NCBI RefSeq assembly: GCF_000717645.1
Contig: NZ_JNZZ01000040.1
Location: forward strand, 1-41,507
Length of the DNA stretch: 41,507 nt
Origin: Streptomyces californicus
Lineage (GTDB): Bacteria > Actinomycetota > Actinomycetes > Streptomycetales > Streptomycetaceae
Direction of reading: 5' to 3'
Translations under genes and position numbers: made by a program
Shown here: piece after piece, positions 35,387 through 41,507 of the stretch
How positions within the stretch are numbered: the stretch's first letter is position 1
Layout of the letters: each line of letters opens with the position of its first letter
The notes under the pieces: generated by a model
Seen by the model: the letters and a program-made list of their open reading frames with translations, nothing else
What the model was told of the DNA's origin: nothing
Databases searched by the model: none

Positions 35387-36005
35387 TGAGGTGCGCGTAC
35401 GCGACCACGTTGCCCTGGTAGCCGGTCTCCTTGGAGAAACCGCCGCCGCACGTGATCAGCCGGAGCGCGGCGTGCGGGGCGTCGCCGTAGACGCGCTGGT
35501 CGGGGAAGTCGTCGTTGTCGTAGACCTCGATCGCGTCGATCGAGAACACCGCCGTGCTCCCGTCCCTGCGGTCCACCTCGACGGTGGTGCCCTTGGTCAG
35601 GGAGCCCAGCGCGTAGAAGACCGCCGGGCCGTCCGCGTTGTCCACGTGCCCCGCGACGATCGCGGTGCCGCGCGCGCCGGGCGGGACGCCGCCCCCGTAC
35701 CAGCCGGCCAGGTTGCGGTTCTCGTCCGGCGGTACGTCGAGGCTGCCGTCGGCGGCCAGCCCCAGCCGGGTCATCGGGGCGTCCACCTCGATGACCGGGA
35801 TGCGGATGCGGACCGGCTCGGAGCGGTCCATCGGCTCGGCGACCGGCGAGCCGGGCTGGAGCTGCGGCCCGGCGGCGAACGCCTGGGCGCTGGAGGGCTG
35901 CGGCGGGACGATCTGGCCGCCGGGGCCGTTCTGGACGAGCCAGATGCCGCACAGCACGGCGATGCCCACCAGCCAGCCCTTGGCCTTCTGCGCGCTCGGT
36001 GACAA
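35373..36005 (-). CDS. Class F sortase
   Basis: 210 aa from TTG 36005, the only in-frame start with a ribosome binding site (GAGGA, 7 bases). An N-terminal signal anchor (GWLVGIAVLCGIWLVQNG) is followed by a Pro-rich linker and the sortase barrel (VRIRIPVIEVDAPMTRLGL onward). H120 in VAGHVDN and C186 in LITCGGG are the catalytic His and Cys. The usual Arg on the next strand is not visible; the position is taken by N199 in GYQGNVVAYAHLTG, a pattern I recall from other streptomycete class F sortases. It joins secreted proteins to the cell surface. The adjacent upstream gene is the likely substrate or partner. Confidence 0.88.
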   Translation of the reverse strand: MSPSAQKAKGWLVGIAVLCGIWLVQNGPGGQIVPPQPSSAQAFAAGPQLQPGSPVAEPMDRSEPVRIRIPVIEVDAPMTRLGLAADGSLDVPPDENRNLAGWYGGGVPPGARGTAIVAGHVDNADGPAVFYALGSLTKGTTVEVDRRDGSTAVFSIDAIEVYDNDDFPDQRVYGDAPHAALRLITCGGGFSKETGYQGNVVAYAHLTGVR

Positions 36006-36104
36006 GGCGTCGTCCTCGGTCGGCGGTACGGGGGCGGGCGGGGCGCGCTCGGGGACGCGCCCCGCCCGGTCGAGGGGGGAAAAGCAGAGCCCAGGACGTG
36101 TGGC

Positions 36105-36650
36105 TCAGCTTCCTTCGGCGCTCTCGGAGCGGCGGCGCAGCAGCCACAGTCCGCCGACTGCGGCCAGTCCGATCACCCCGACACCGAGGGCGACCTGGGT
36201 GGAGTTCGGCTCGACGCTGCCGCCGACCCCGGTGCGCACGTGGCCGGACGGCCGGTCGTGGATCGGCTTGTCGGGCTTGCCGCCGCCGATCACCTTGAGG
36301 TCGCCCACCGCGTCCTTGCCGTTGTCGCAGGAGACGACGATCTCGTAGTCGCCGGGGCGGGTGTCGTGCGGCACGGTGAACTGGCCGACCAGCACCTCCT
36401 TGTGGGTGCCGGCGCGCATCTCGAAGTCGCCGGCGTCCAGTTCGTTGGCGTCGCCGATGCCGGAGCCCTTGGGGCCGCAGGCCGTGGTGTTCACGGTGAC
36501 GGTGGCGCCGGGGGGAGCGGTGGCCGGGGTGATCTCCAGGCGGCCGAAGTCACCCGCGTACGCGGACGGAGCGGCGGCGGTGAGACCGAACGCGATGACG
36601 GTGAACGCGGCACCGACGGTGCCGGTCACGAGGCGGGCAGGACTGCGCAT
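36105..36650 (-). CDS. Secreted membrane-anchored protein, likely sortase partner
   Basis: 181 aa with a strong GGAGG ribosome binding site. A Sec signal peptide (cut after about AYA, residue 32) is followed by an Ig-like beta-rich domain with two Cys (ACGPKGSG and VSCDNGK) that may form a disulfide. A Gly/Pro/Asp/His linker, HVRTGVGG, a transmembrane span and RRR complete it. The C terminus has the layout of a sortase substrate but no LPxTG or LAxTG; RTG within HVRTGVGG is the closest element. The gene lies 99 bp upstream of the class F sortase on the same strand. The specific function is unknown. Confidence 0.8.
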   Translation of the reverse strand: MRSPARLVTGTVGAAFTVIAFGLTAAAPSAYAGDFGRLEITPATAPPGATVTVNTTACGPKGSGIGDANELDAGDFEMRAGTHKEVLVGQFTVPHDTRPGDYEIVVSCDNGKDAVGDLKVIGGGKPDKPIHDRPSGHVRTGVGGSVEPNSTQVALGVGVIGLAAVGGLWLLRRRSESAEGS

Positions 36651-36868
36651 GGTGATCCTCCGGGCAGACGGCGCGAGCGGGTGTGTCCTGACCCCGAGCC
36701 AACGGGGACACCGCCGCCCACGCCTCCTGACACCACATCAGCTTTCACCCGTACGGACCGGCGCGGCACCCTTGCCGGAGTGGATCACCGCAGGTGGGGG
36801 CGGTGTCTCTGGGCCGTTCGGTCCGCACCGGCGGCCCGGGTGCCGATCGAGTGAGGCACCGCATGATG

Positions 36869-36884
36869 TGTGACGTACATCACA
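36869..36884. promoter_or_regulatory. Crp-like site TGTGA-N6-TCACA
   Basis: TGTGACGTACATCACA is a perfect match to the TGTGA-N6-TCACA pattern of Crp-family proteins. It lies 219 bp upstream of the start of the sortase-partner gene. Streptomyces encode one Crp; its binding here is inference. Confidence 0.5.
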
Positions 36885-36959
36885 TGCATGGCTTCGCGGG
36901 GCCCGGGCACACGCAAGACACCCCCCACGGGACGGATCCTCCGCCCCTGCGGCGCCCGC

Positions 36960-36993
36960 CCTCACCGGTCCACCCCCCCCAGGACCGGTGAGG
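36960..36993. terminator. Hairpin, 12-bp perfect stem
   Basis: CCTCACCGGTCC (36960-36971) pairs perfectly with 36982-36993 around a C-rich 10-base loop. Confidence 0.55.
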
Positions 36994-37082
36994 CCGGGGC
37001 CGGATCGTCGGCCCACTTCCCCCCCTGGGCCGACGGGGGCGTCGGATCCGGCCGGGCGCACCCGCCGGACACGACGGGCACC

Positions 37083-37127
37083 CCCTCCGACGTGCGCGAC
37101 GGGCATGCTCCCCCGTACGTCGGAGGG
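37083..37127 (-). terminator. Terminator for the DUF5990-type gene
   Basis: CCCTCCGACGT (37083-37093) pairs perfectly with 37117-37127 around a 23-base loop, just past the stop of the minus-strand gene at 37141. Confidence 0.6.
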
Positions 37128-37140
37128 TGTTGAGCCCCGC

Positions 37141-37602
37141 TCACGCGCCGTGCGTGGCGCTCCAGACGATCCGCGGCGGACGCACCCGGGCGCACAACGG
37201 CTGCCCCTTGGCGTCGGTCAGTCCGAGCCGCCCGGTGAGGTGGCCGGTGCGGGCGGCCGACTCCAGGATCTCCGGCTCGATGTCGGAGAACATCAGTTTG
37301 GCGCGCCGGAACATGGTGAAGACCCCGGCCTCGTCCACCGTTCCCCAGGACAGGTAGACGAACCGCCCGCCCAGCCGGTTCTGAATGTACGGCCCCGCCA
37401 CCTCGACCCCGTCCGCCGTGGCGGTGGCCGTGCAGTCGAGGGTCCACGACGCGGAGGGGGCGTCCCCCGGGTGCAGGCCGAGCAGTTCGCCCGGCCGGTC
37501 CTTGCGCTGGACGCCCACGTGGATGTCGGCGAATCCCGGGAAGTCGCTGTCCGGACCGCAGTCGCGGCCGGGGAGGTCCGAAGCCTCGATGTGGATCTGC
37601 AT
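37141..37602 (-). CDS. DUF5990-type protein
   Basis: 153 aa. It starts MQIHIEASDLPGRDCGP, with the core HVGVQRKDRPGELLGLHPGD, then SWTLDCTA, RFVYLSWGTVDEAG and a Pro/Arg-rich end (ARVRPPRIVWSA). I recognise the pattern as the actinobacterial DUF5990 family from memory; the function is unknown. It is soluble with no signal peptide. ATG 37602 is used; an in-frame ATG at 37620 would add six residues, and neither has a clean ribosome binding site. It lies downstream of the aminotransferase gene on the same strand with a 91-bp gap. Confidence 0.75.
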   Translation of the reverse strand: MQIHIEASDLPGRDCGPDSDFPGFADIHVGVQRKDRPGELLGLHPGDAPSASWTLDCTATATADGVEVAGPYIQNRLGGRFVYLSWGTVDEAGVFTMFRRAKLMFSDIEPEILESAARTGHLTGRLGLTDAKGQPLCARVRPPRIVWSATHGA

Positions 37603-37693
37603 GGCTCCATGGTCCGCCATGCCGGGCCGCGTCAGGCCGGGGGCCCGGCCTCGCGCGCCCGGCGCGGCGTCGGCCCCGCTGCCGAACGTGCCG

Positions 37694-38515
37694 TCACACG
37701 GCGTCCGCCGGAGCCGCCCCGTACGCCGCGCGCAGCTCCCGCATCAGCTCCTCGTCGACCGTGAAGGGGGTGGCGTCGATCCGCTGGATCGGCGCGATCC
37801 CCTGCGAGTTGCAGACGAAGGCGGCGCGGAAGCGGCCCACCCCGTCCGGGCCCTCCAGCGTCACCGGGCGGCGCACCGAGGGGCGCCCGGCCCGGTCGAG
37901 CCCCCGCTCCAGCAGCGTCATCGTCGTGCCGGTGAGCGCCGGGGCGTCCGGCCACACCACCGAAGCGCCGTCCCAGAAGCCGACGTTGGTGGTCGCCCCC
38001 TCGGTCACCGCGCCGCTTGGCAGGGTGAGCAGCGCCTCGTCGAAGCCCGCCCGGCCGGCCAGCATCCCGTAGTACGTCTGTCCGAACTCGCCGGGCCGCT
38101 TGATGTGCGGGGCCGGACGCGCGTACGGGACCGACATCAGGCTCCGCGCGGCAGCGGGCAGCGCGGCGGGCTCCCGGACCGCCACCATCAGGACGGTCTC
38201 GGCCGCCCCCGGCGGCAGATAGGCGTTGACGCGCACCGAGGCGTCCGCCCGCCCCGCACCGGCCAGGGCGTGCCGGATCAGCTCCCGCACCCGGTCGCCG
38301 CCCAGCGGCCGCCCGAACAGCTCCCGGTTCGCGGCGTCCAGCCGGTCGAGGTGCGCGCCCAGGCCGCGGACCGCGCCGCCCCGCACCTGGAGGGCGGTGA
38401 AGTGGCCGAAGCCGTGGAGCGCGGGAATCCGCAGATCCTCCTCGGTGGCCGGCCGCCCGTCGAACTCGATGTGGGGCGCGGGGGCGGCCGGGGCGTTCTG
38501 CGGGCGCGTCGTCAT
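37694..38515 (-). CDS. Class IV PLP-dependent aminotransferase (ADC-lyase/BCAT-like)
   Basis: 273 aa, ATG 38515 with TACGGT six bases upstream (leaderless geometry). Class IV features run in order: HGFGHFTALQVRGGAVRGLGAHLDRL at the start, VRVNAYLPPG, then HIKRPGEFGQTYYGMLAGRAGFDEALL with the likely PLP Lys, and VTEGATTNVGFWDG. The family includes 4-amino-4-deoxychorismate lyase, branched-chain and D-amino acid aminotransferases; the reaction here is not determined. It is divergent from the FMN reductase gene with a SoxR-type box between them. Confidence 0.88.
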   Translation of the reverse strand: MTTRPQNAPAAPAPHIEFDGRPATEEDLRIPALHGFGHFTALQVRGGAVRGLGAHLDRLDAANRELFGRPLGGDRVRELIRHALAGAGRADASVRVNAYLPPGAAETVLMVAVREPAALPAAARSLMSVPYARPAPHIKRPGEFGQTYYGMLAGRAGFDEALLTLPSGAVTEGATTNVGFWDGASVVWPDAPALTGTTMTLLERGLDRAGRPSVRRPVTLEGPDGVGRFRAAFVCNSQGIAPIQRIDATPFTVDEELMRELRAAYGAAPADAV

Positions 38516-38561
38516 GCCGCCACCGTAGCCACCCCCGGCGGTGGCTCCTCCGAGGACGGAC

Positions 38562-38592
38562 TTGACCTCAACCATGGTTGAGGCTGAAAGGT
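38562..38592 (+). promoter_or_regulatory. SoxR-type promoter/operator
   Basis: CCTCAACCATGGTTGAGG (38566-38583) is a perfect 18-bp palindrome that matches the SoxR box (CCTCAA-N6-TTGAGG). It lies between TTGACC (-35, 38562-38567) and AAAGGT (-10, 38587-38592) with the 19-bp spacer typical of MerR-family activation. The ATG follows seven bases after the -10. In S. coelicolor an FMN reductase gene (SCO2478) is a reported SoxR target. Confidence 0.85.
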
Positions 38593-38599
38593 CGTCCCC

Positions 38600-39226
38600 A
38601 TGACCACCACAGCCGCCTCCGCGCACCCCACCACGTCCACCGAGCCCGCCGCCCCCCTCAAGGTCGCCGTCATCCTCGGCAGCAACCGCGACGGCCGCTT
38701 CGGGCCCGTCGTCGCCGCCTGGTTCCTGGCCCGCGCGGCGAGGCACCCCGGCGTCGAGACCGACCTGATCGACGTCGCCGAGGCCGACCTGCCCGCCGCC
38801 ATCACCTTCAGCCCCGACGCCGACGCCGCCGCCCGCCTCGGCGCGGTCTCCGCCCGGCTCGCCGCCGCCGACGCCTTCGTCGTCCTCACCCCCGAGTACA
38901 ACCACTCCTTCCCCGCCCCGCTGAAGACCCTCATCGACTGGCACAGCGCCGAATGGCAGGCCAAACCCGTCGCCTTCGTCGGCTACGGCGGCATCTCCGG
39001 CGGCCTGCGTGCCGTCGAGCACCTGCGGCAGGTCTTCGCCGAGCTGCACACCGTCACCCTCCGCGACACCGTGTCCTTCCACAACGCCGGGGCCCTCTTC
39101 GACGACGAGGGACGCCACCTCGACCCGGAACCCGCCGACGCGGCCGCCAAGACGCTGCTGGACCAGCTCGTGTGGTGGGGCACCGCCCTGCGCGACGCCA
39201 GAAAGGCCCGTCCGTACGGCGCGTGA
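38600..39226 (+). CDS. NADPH-dependent FMN reductase
   Basis: 208 aa. Flavodoxin-like fold: VAVILGSNRDGRFGPVVAAWF gives the FMN phosphate loop, then VVLTPEYNHSFPAPLKTLIDW gives the flavin-binding PEYN motif, and VAFVGYGGISGGLRAVEHLRQV the third flavin loop. The enzyme reduces flavins or quinone-like compounds with NAD(P)H. The SoxR-type promoter implies induction by redox-active compounds such as pigmented antibiotics. The sequence resembles the SCO2478 class by role and position (memory, not alignment). No ribosome binding site; the gene is probably leaderless. Confidence 0.92.
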   Translation: MTTTAASAHPTTSTEPAAPLKVAVILGSNRDGRFGPVVAAWFLARAARHPGVETDLIDVAEADLPAAITFSPDADAAARLGAVSARLAAADAFVVLTPEYNHSFPAPLKTLIDWHSAEWQAKPVAFVGYGGISGGLRAVEHLRQVFAELHTVTLRDTVSFHNAGALFDDEGRHLDPEPADAAAKTLLDQLVWWGTALRDARKARPYGA

Positions 39227-39297
39227 CGCCCCGTGGGCCGACAATCGCATCGAAGGCCCCTGGGCAGGGAGCCCGCCGAACACGGAGGAGACCGACG

Positions 39298-39639
39298 ATG
39301 ACAGCGCCGCCAGCATGGCTGACCGTACTGACCACGACCGACAGCGAGGACAAGGCCCACGCCCTGGCCCGGTCGGCGGTGGAGGCCAGGCTGGCGGCCT
39401 GTGCGCAGATCTCCGCCCCCGTCACCTCCGTCTACCGCTGGCAGAGCGCCATCGAGACCTCCGAGGAGTGGCAGATCTTCCTCAAGACGACGGCGGAGCG
39501 CTACGACGAGCTGGAGGAGCACCTCCAGCGGGAGCACGACTACGACACCCCGGAGATCATCGCCCTGCCGGTCGTCCGGGGCAGCGCCCGCTACCTCGGC
39601 TGGGTGACGGCGGAGACGGCGCCCCCGGCAGCCCTGTGA
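39298..39639 (+). CDS. cutA: CutA1 divalent-cation tolerance protein
   Basis: 113 aa, with GGAGGAG upstream of the ATG. The family core is visible: WLTVLTTTDSEDKAHALARS, EARLAACAQISAPVTSVYRW, EEWQIFLKTT and the end HDYDTPEIIALPVVRGSARYLGWV. CutA1 forms stable trimers with a ferredoxin-like fold and is linked to copper/divalent-metal tolerance. Its stop overlaps the next gene's GTG start. Confidence 0.93.
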   Translation: MTAPPAWLTVLTTTDSEDKAHALARSAVEARLAACAQISAPVTSVYRWQSAIETSEEWQIFLKTTAERYDELEEHLQREHDYDTPEIIALPVVRGSARYLGWVTAETAPPAAL

Positions 39640-40145
39640 CGGCGGCGATGACGACGTCCGCCCCGGGCGGCGGCGCCACCGACGCCGAACCGCCCTTCTT
39701 CGTGTACGGGACGCTGCTGCCGGGCGAACCCAACCACGACCTGTTCCTCCGGGGCCGTACGGCGTGGGAGCGCCCCGCCGTGCTGCCCCGGGCGCTGCTG
39801 TACGAGGGCCCCGGCTATCCGTACGCGATCGAGGGCCACGGCAGGGTCCACGGCACGCTGCTCGCCGCCGCGCCCGGGGTGTACGGGGAGCTGCTGGGGC
39901 TGCTGGACCACTTGGAGGAGTTCCTCGGCCCCGGCCACCCGCGCAACCTGTACGAACGCGTCGCCCGCGAGGTCGAGCTGCCGGGCCCGGACGGGGGCTC
40001 CGCGCGGGCCTGGGTCTACCTCGCCGCGTCCGCCGTGACCCGCTCGCTGCGCACCGGCGGCGTCCTGATCCCCGGGGGCCGCTGGGCCGCCGCCCGCCCG
40101 CCGGAAAAGCCGACGGCCCGGGGCGGCGGCCCGCACCCCGGGTGA
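39636..40145 (+). CDS. Gamma-glutamylcyclotransferase-like (GGCT/AIG2) protein
   Basis: 169 aa from GTG 39636, overlapping the cutA stop as GTGA; an ATG four codons on (39648) is an alternative. The GGCT fold signature FVYGTLLPGEPNHDLF is at residues about 20-35, followed by ALLYEGPGYPYAIEGHGRVHGTLL and the catalytic-Glu region LLGLLDHLEEFLGPGHPRNLYERV. The family opens or cyclises gamma-glutamyl amines; the substrate is unknown. Coupled translation with cutA is evident. Confidence 0.88.
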   Translation: MTAAMTTSAPGGGATDAEPPFFVYGTLLPGEPNHDLFLRGRTAWERPAVLPRALLYEGPGYPYAIEGHGRVHGTLLAAAPGVYGELLGLLDHLEEFLGPGHPRNLYERVAREVELPGPDGGSARAWVYLAASAVTRSLRTGGVLIPGGRWAAARPPEKPTARGGGPHPG

Positions 40146-40223
40146 CGCCGGGCCCGTGGGCGGGCCGGGGCTGCGGAGGCGGTGGCTCCGGGCGGGGTGC
40201 GCCTCCCGGCGGGCGGCGATCCG

Positions 40224-40997
40224 TCAGGGCGCCCCGCTCGCCAGCGCGTCGGCCACCCCGGGCTCGCGCGGTCCCAGAAAGTGCGGGTCGGGCCGGAGCA
40301 GGGCGTCCAGGGCCGCCTTGCCCGAGGCCGCCAGCTCCCGGGCCCCGCCGTAGTACCAGGTGGCGTCGCGCGGTTCGTCGACCCCGACCCCGTACGCGTC
40401 GATCCCGGCGGACCGGCACAGCGCGACCGCCCGGTGGATGTGGAAGCCCTGGCTCACCAGCACGGCCCGGTCGACGCCGAAGATCTTCCTGGCCCGGACG
40501 CAGGAGTCCCAGGAGTCGAACCCGGCGTAGTCGCTCACGATCCGCTCGTCCGGCACCCCGTGCGCGGTCAGGTACGTGCGCATCGCGTCCGGCTCGTCGT
40601 ACTCCACGCGGCTGTTGTCCCCGGTGACCAGCACGACCCGCACCTTCCCGGCACGGTAGAGCTCGGCCGCCGCGTCCAGCCGGTGCGCGAGGTACGGGGT
40701 CGGCCGCCCCTTCCACAGCCCCGCGCCGAACACCACGGCGACCTCCCGGGCCGGGGCGTCGGCCACCGTGCCGACCCGGCCCCCGGCCTCCAGCCGCATC
40801 CAGGTGGCGGGCACGACAGCGAGCACGCAGGCGGCCATCACTACCTGCACCAGCCGCCGTCGCCCCCGCCGGGTACGCGGCGGCCGCACGCCCGCGAGCC
40901 GGCGCCCCGCCCGCCGGACCACCGCAGCCGGCCCGGCGAACCACTCCAGCACCCGAGGCGCCCCGGCCCGAGGACCCGTCAGCCCTGCGACGGGCAT
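40224..40997 (-). CDS. SanA/YdcF-type DUF218 membrane protein
   Basis: 257 aa from ATG 40997 (GGGGAGAG upstream); GTG 41051 would add 18 residues with no ribosome binding site. A basic region (RTRRGRRRLVQVVM) precedes one transmembrane segment (about residues 50-65). Then comes the DUF218 domain: VAVVFGAGLWKGRPTPYLAHRLDAAAELYRAGKVRVVLVTGDN, DEPDAMRTYLTAHGVPDERIV and LVSQGFHIHRAVALCRSAG. SanA in enterobacteria supports envelope barrier function; this member's role is unknown. Confidence 0.88.
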   Translation of the reverse strand: MPVAGLTGPRAGAPRVLEWFAGPAAVVRRAGRRLAGVRPPRTRRGRRRLVQVVMAACVLAVVPATWMRLEAGGRVGTVADAPAREVAVVFGAGLWKGRPTPYLAHRLDAAAELYRAGKVRVVLVTGDNSRVEYDEPDAMRTYLTAHGVPDERIVSDYAGFDSWDSCVRARKIFGVDRAVLVSQGFHIHRAVALCRSAGIDAYGVGVDEPRDATWYYGGARELAASGKAALDALLRPDPHFLGPREPGVADALASGAP

Positions 40998-41475
40998 CCG
41001 TCTCTCCCCGCTCTTCCCACGCACCACGAGCCCCACCCGTCCGTCCGTCACTCGTCATCGCCGCCGCGCCGTCCGCGCGCCGCGTCCCCGCTCCCTCACC
41101 CCACCTGACGACGGGCACGCCGCGAAGGTTCGCCGGCCGCCCCGGTTGTGGCGTCCGCCACCGCCGCGCACCGGGCGGACGGAGGCCCGCCCACCGCCCG
41201 CACCGGCCGGACGCCCACCCCCGGCACACCGCCCTGCCACTGCCGCGCACCGGACCGACGACCGCCCCGGCCACCGCCTCCGCCGCGCTCCAGGCGGACG
41301 CCCGCCCCCGGCACACCGCCCCGCGAACCGGCCGAAGGACAGGCCCCGGCCCCCGCCCGAGAACCGGCCGGACGACGGCCCCCGCACACCGCCCCCGCCC
41401 CCACCGTGAGGCGGCGGCAAAGCCCCGTGACCCCGGCGCAACGACCGGGCAACCTCCGCCCGGCACCATCGACCC
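40998..41475. other. 478-bp C-rich intergenic region with degenerate repeats
   Basis: Between the divergent SanA-type gene and the last partial gene. GGACGCCC(A/G)CCCCCGGCACACCGCCC-type segments recur near 41207 and 41298, with a more diverged copy near 41373. The open frames here are Gly/Arg or Pro/Arg-rich and not convincing. Confidence 0.5.
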
Positions 41476-41507
41476 ATGACCGAGCCCGCCCCCGAACACC
41501 CGCAAGC
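41476..41507 (+). CDS. Partial gene start, 10 codons visible
   Basis: ATG 41476 begins MTEPAPEHPQ and runs off the window. CACCAT ends six bases before it, similar to the leaderless promoters elsewhere in the window. Too short to identify. Confidence 0.45.
   Translation, partial: MTEPAPEHPQ

Larger units (their letters stand above)
36651..37140. other. 490-bp intergenic region with a Crp-like dyad and three hairpins
   Basis: No convincing gene. It holds the Crp-like site at 36869-36884, hairpins at 36960-36993 (12-bp stem) and about 37007-37034 (GTCGGCCCA/TGGGCCGAC), and a terminator at 37083-37127. The left part is the promoter region of the sortase-partner gene; the right part ends the DUF5990-type gene. 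Confidence 0.6.

Noticed and set aside
38983..41505. 840-codon minus-strand open frame at the right end
   Set aside because: Gly/Arg-rich; overlaps cutA, the GGCT-like gene and part of the SanA-type gene in a wrong frame.

Overview
The window reads as chromosomal DNA of a Streptomyces or very close relative. GC is very high, third codon positions are almost all G or C, GTG (and one TTG) starts are common, and the gene content is typical of the genus: a DUF397 tail, class F sortase, LAxTG surface protein, MmyB-type XRE regulator, GlnR-type and SoxR-type operators. From memory, the order FMN reductase ... nirBD ... ppdK ... dus resembles the S. coelicolor SCO2478-SCO2496 neighbourhood; I could not check this by alignment. 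I see no tRNA, rRNA, CRISPR array, transposase, integrase or phage gene.

Left part (1-16.5 kb). It opens with the tail of a DUF397 gene and three poorly characterised small genes, then an HD-domain phosphohydrolase and a large LADTG-anchored wall protein on the other strand. Next come small housekeeping or defence-like genes: an uncharacterised 238-aa protein, two GNAT acetyltransferases, an alpha/beta hydrolase, and a quinone-oxidoreductase/TetR divergent pair. These are followed by a 13-residue-repeat calcium-site protein, a membrane protein, glutaminase, a divergent MFS exporter/XRE pair, a small DUF4190-like membrane protein and a VOC protein.

Middle part (16.5-29.7 kb). tRNA-dihydrouridine synthase is followed by a GntR/UTRA regulator divergent from a tightly coupled operon: lipoprotein, two permeases, ATPase and a HAD phosphatase. 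This looks like a PhnSUVT-type importer for an organophosphorus compound. Then comes pyruvate phosphate dikinase. It is preceded by a palindrome-rich leader and followed by twin hairpins with identical loops, another long hairpin and a 51-bp tandem repeat. An ArsR-like DUF5937 regulator and a VOC protein close the section.

Right part (29.7-41.5 kb). A Tat-exported PhoX/DUF839 protein, then nirBD (assimilatory nitrite reductase) behind a well-formed four-part GlnR-type box, and a divergent TauE/SafE-family permease. Then a class F sortase with an adjacent secreted, membrane-anchored partner, a Crp-like dyad upstream, a DUF5990-type protein, and a class IV aminotransferase divergent from an FMN reductase. 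An 18-bp SoxR-type operator lies between that divergent pair. CutA, a gamma-glutamylcyclotransferase-like protein and a SanA/DUF218 protein follow, and the first codons of one more gene end the window.

The most distinctive observations are: the sortase/partner pair with a non-canonical sorting signal and no visible catalytic arginine; tandem 'echoes' of stop-codon regions at four genes; a set of about nine genes with leaderless-promoter geometry; the ppdK leader and trailer structures; and three operator assignments that can be tested (SoxR, GlnR, GntR). I did not find a cluster that is clearly a new multi-gene system.
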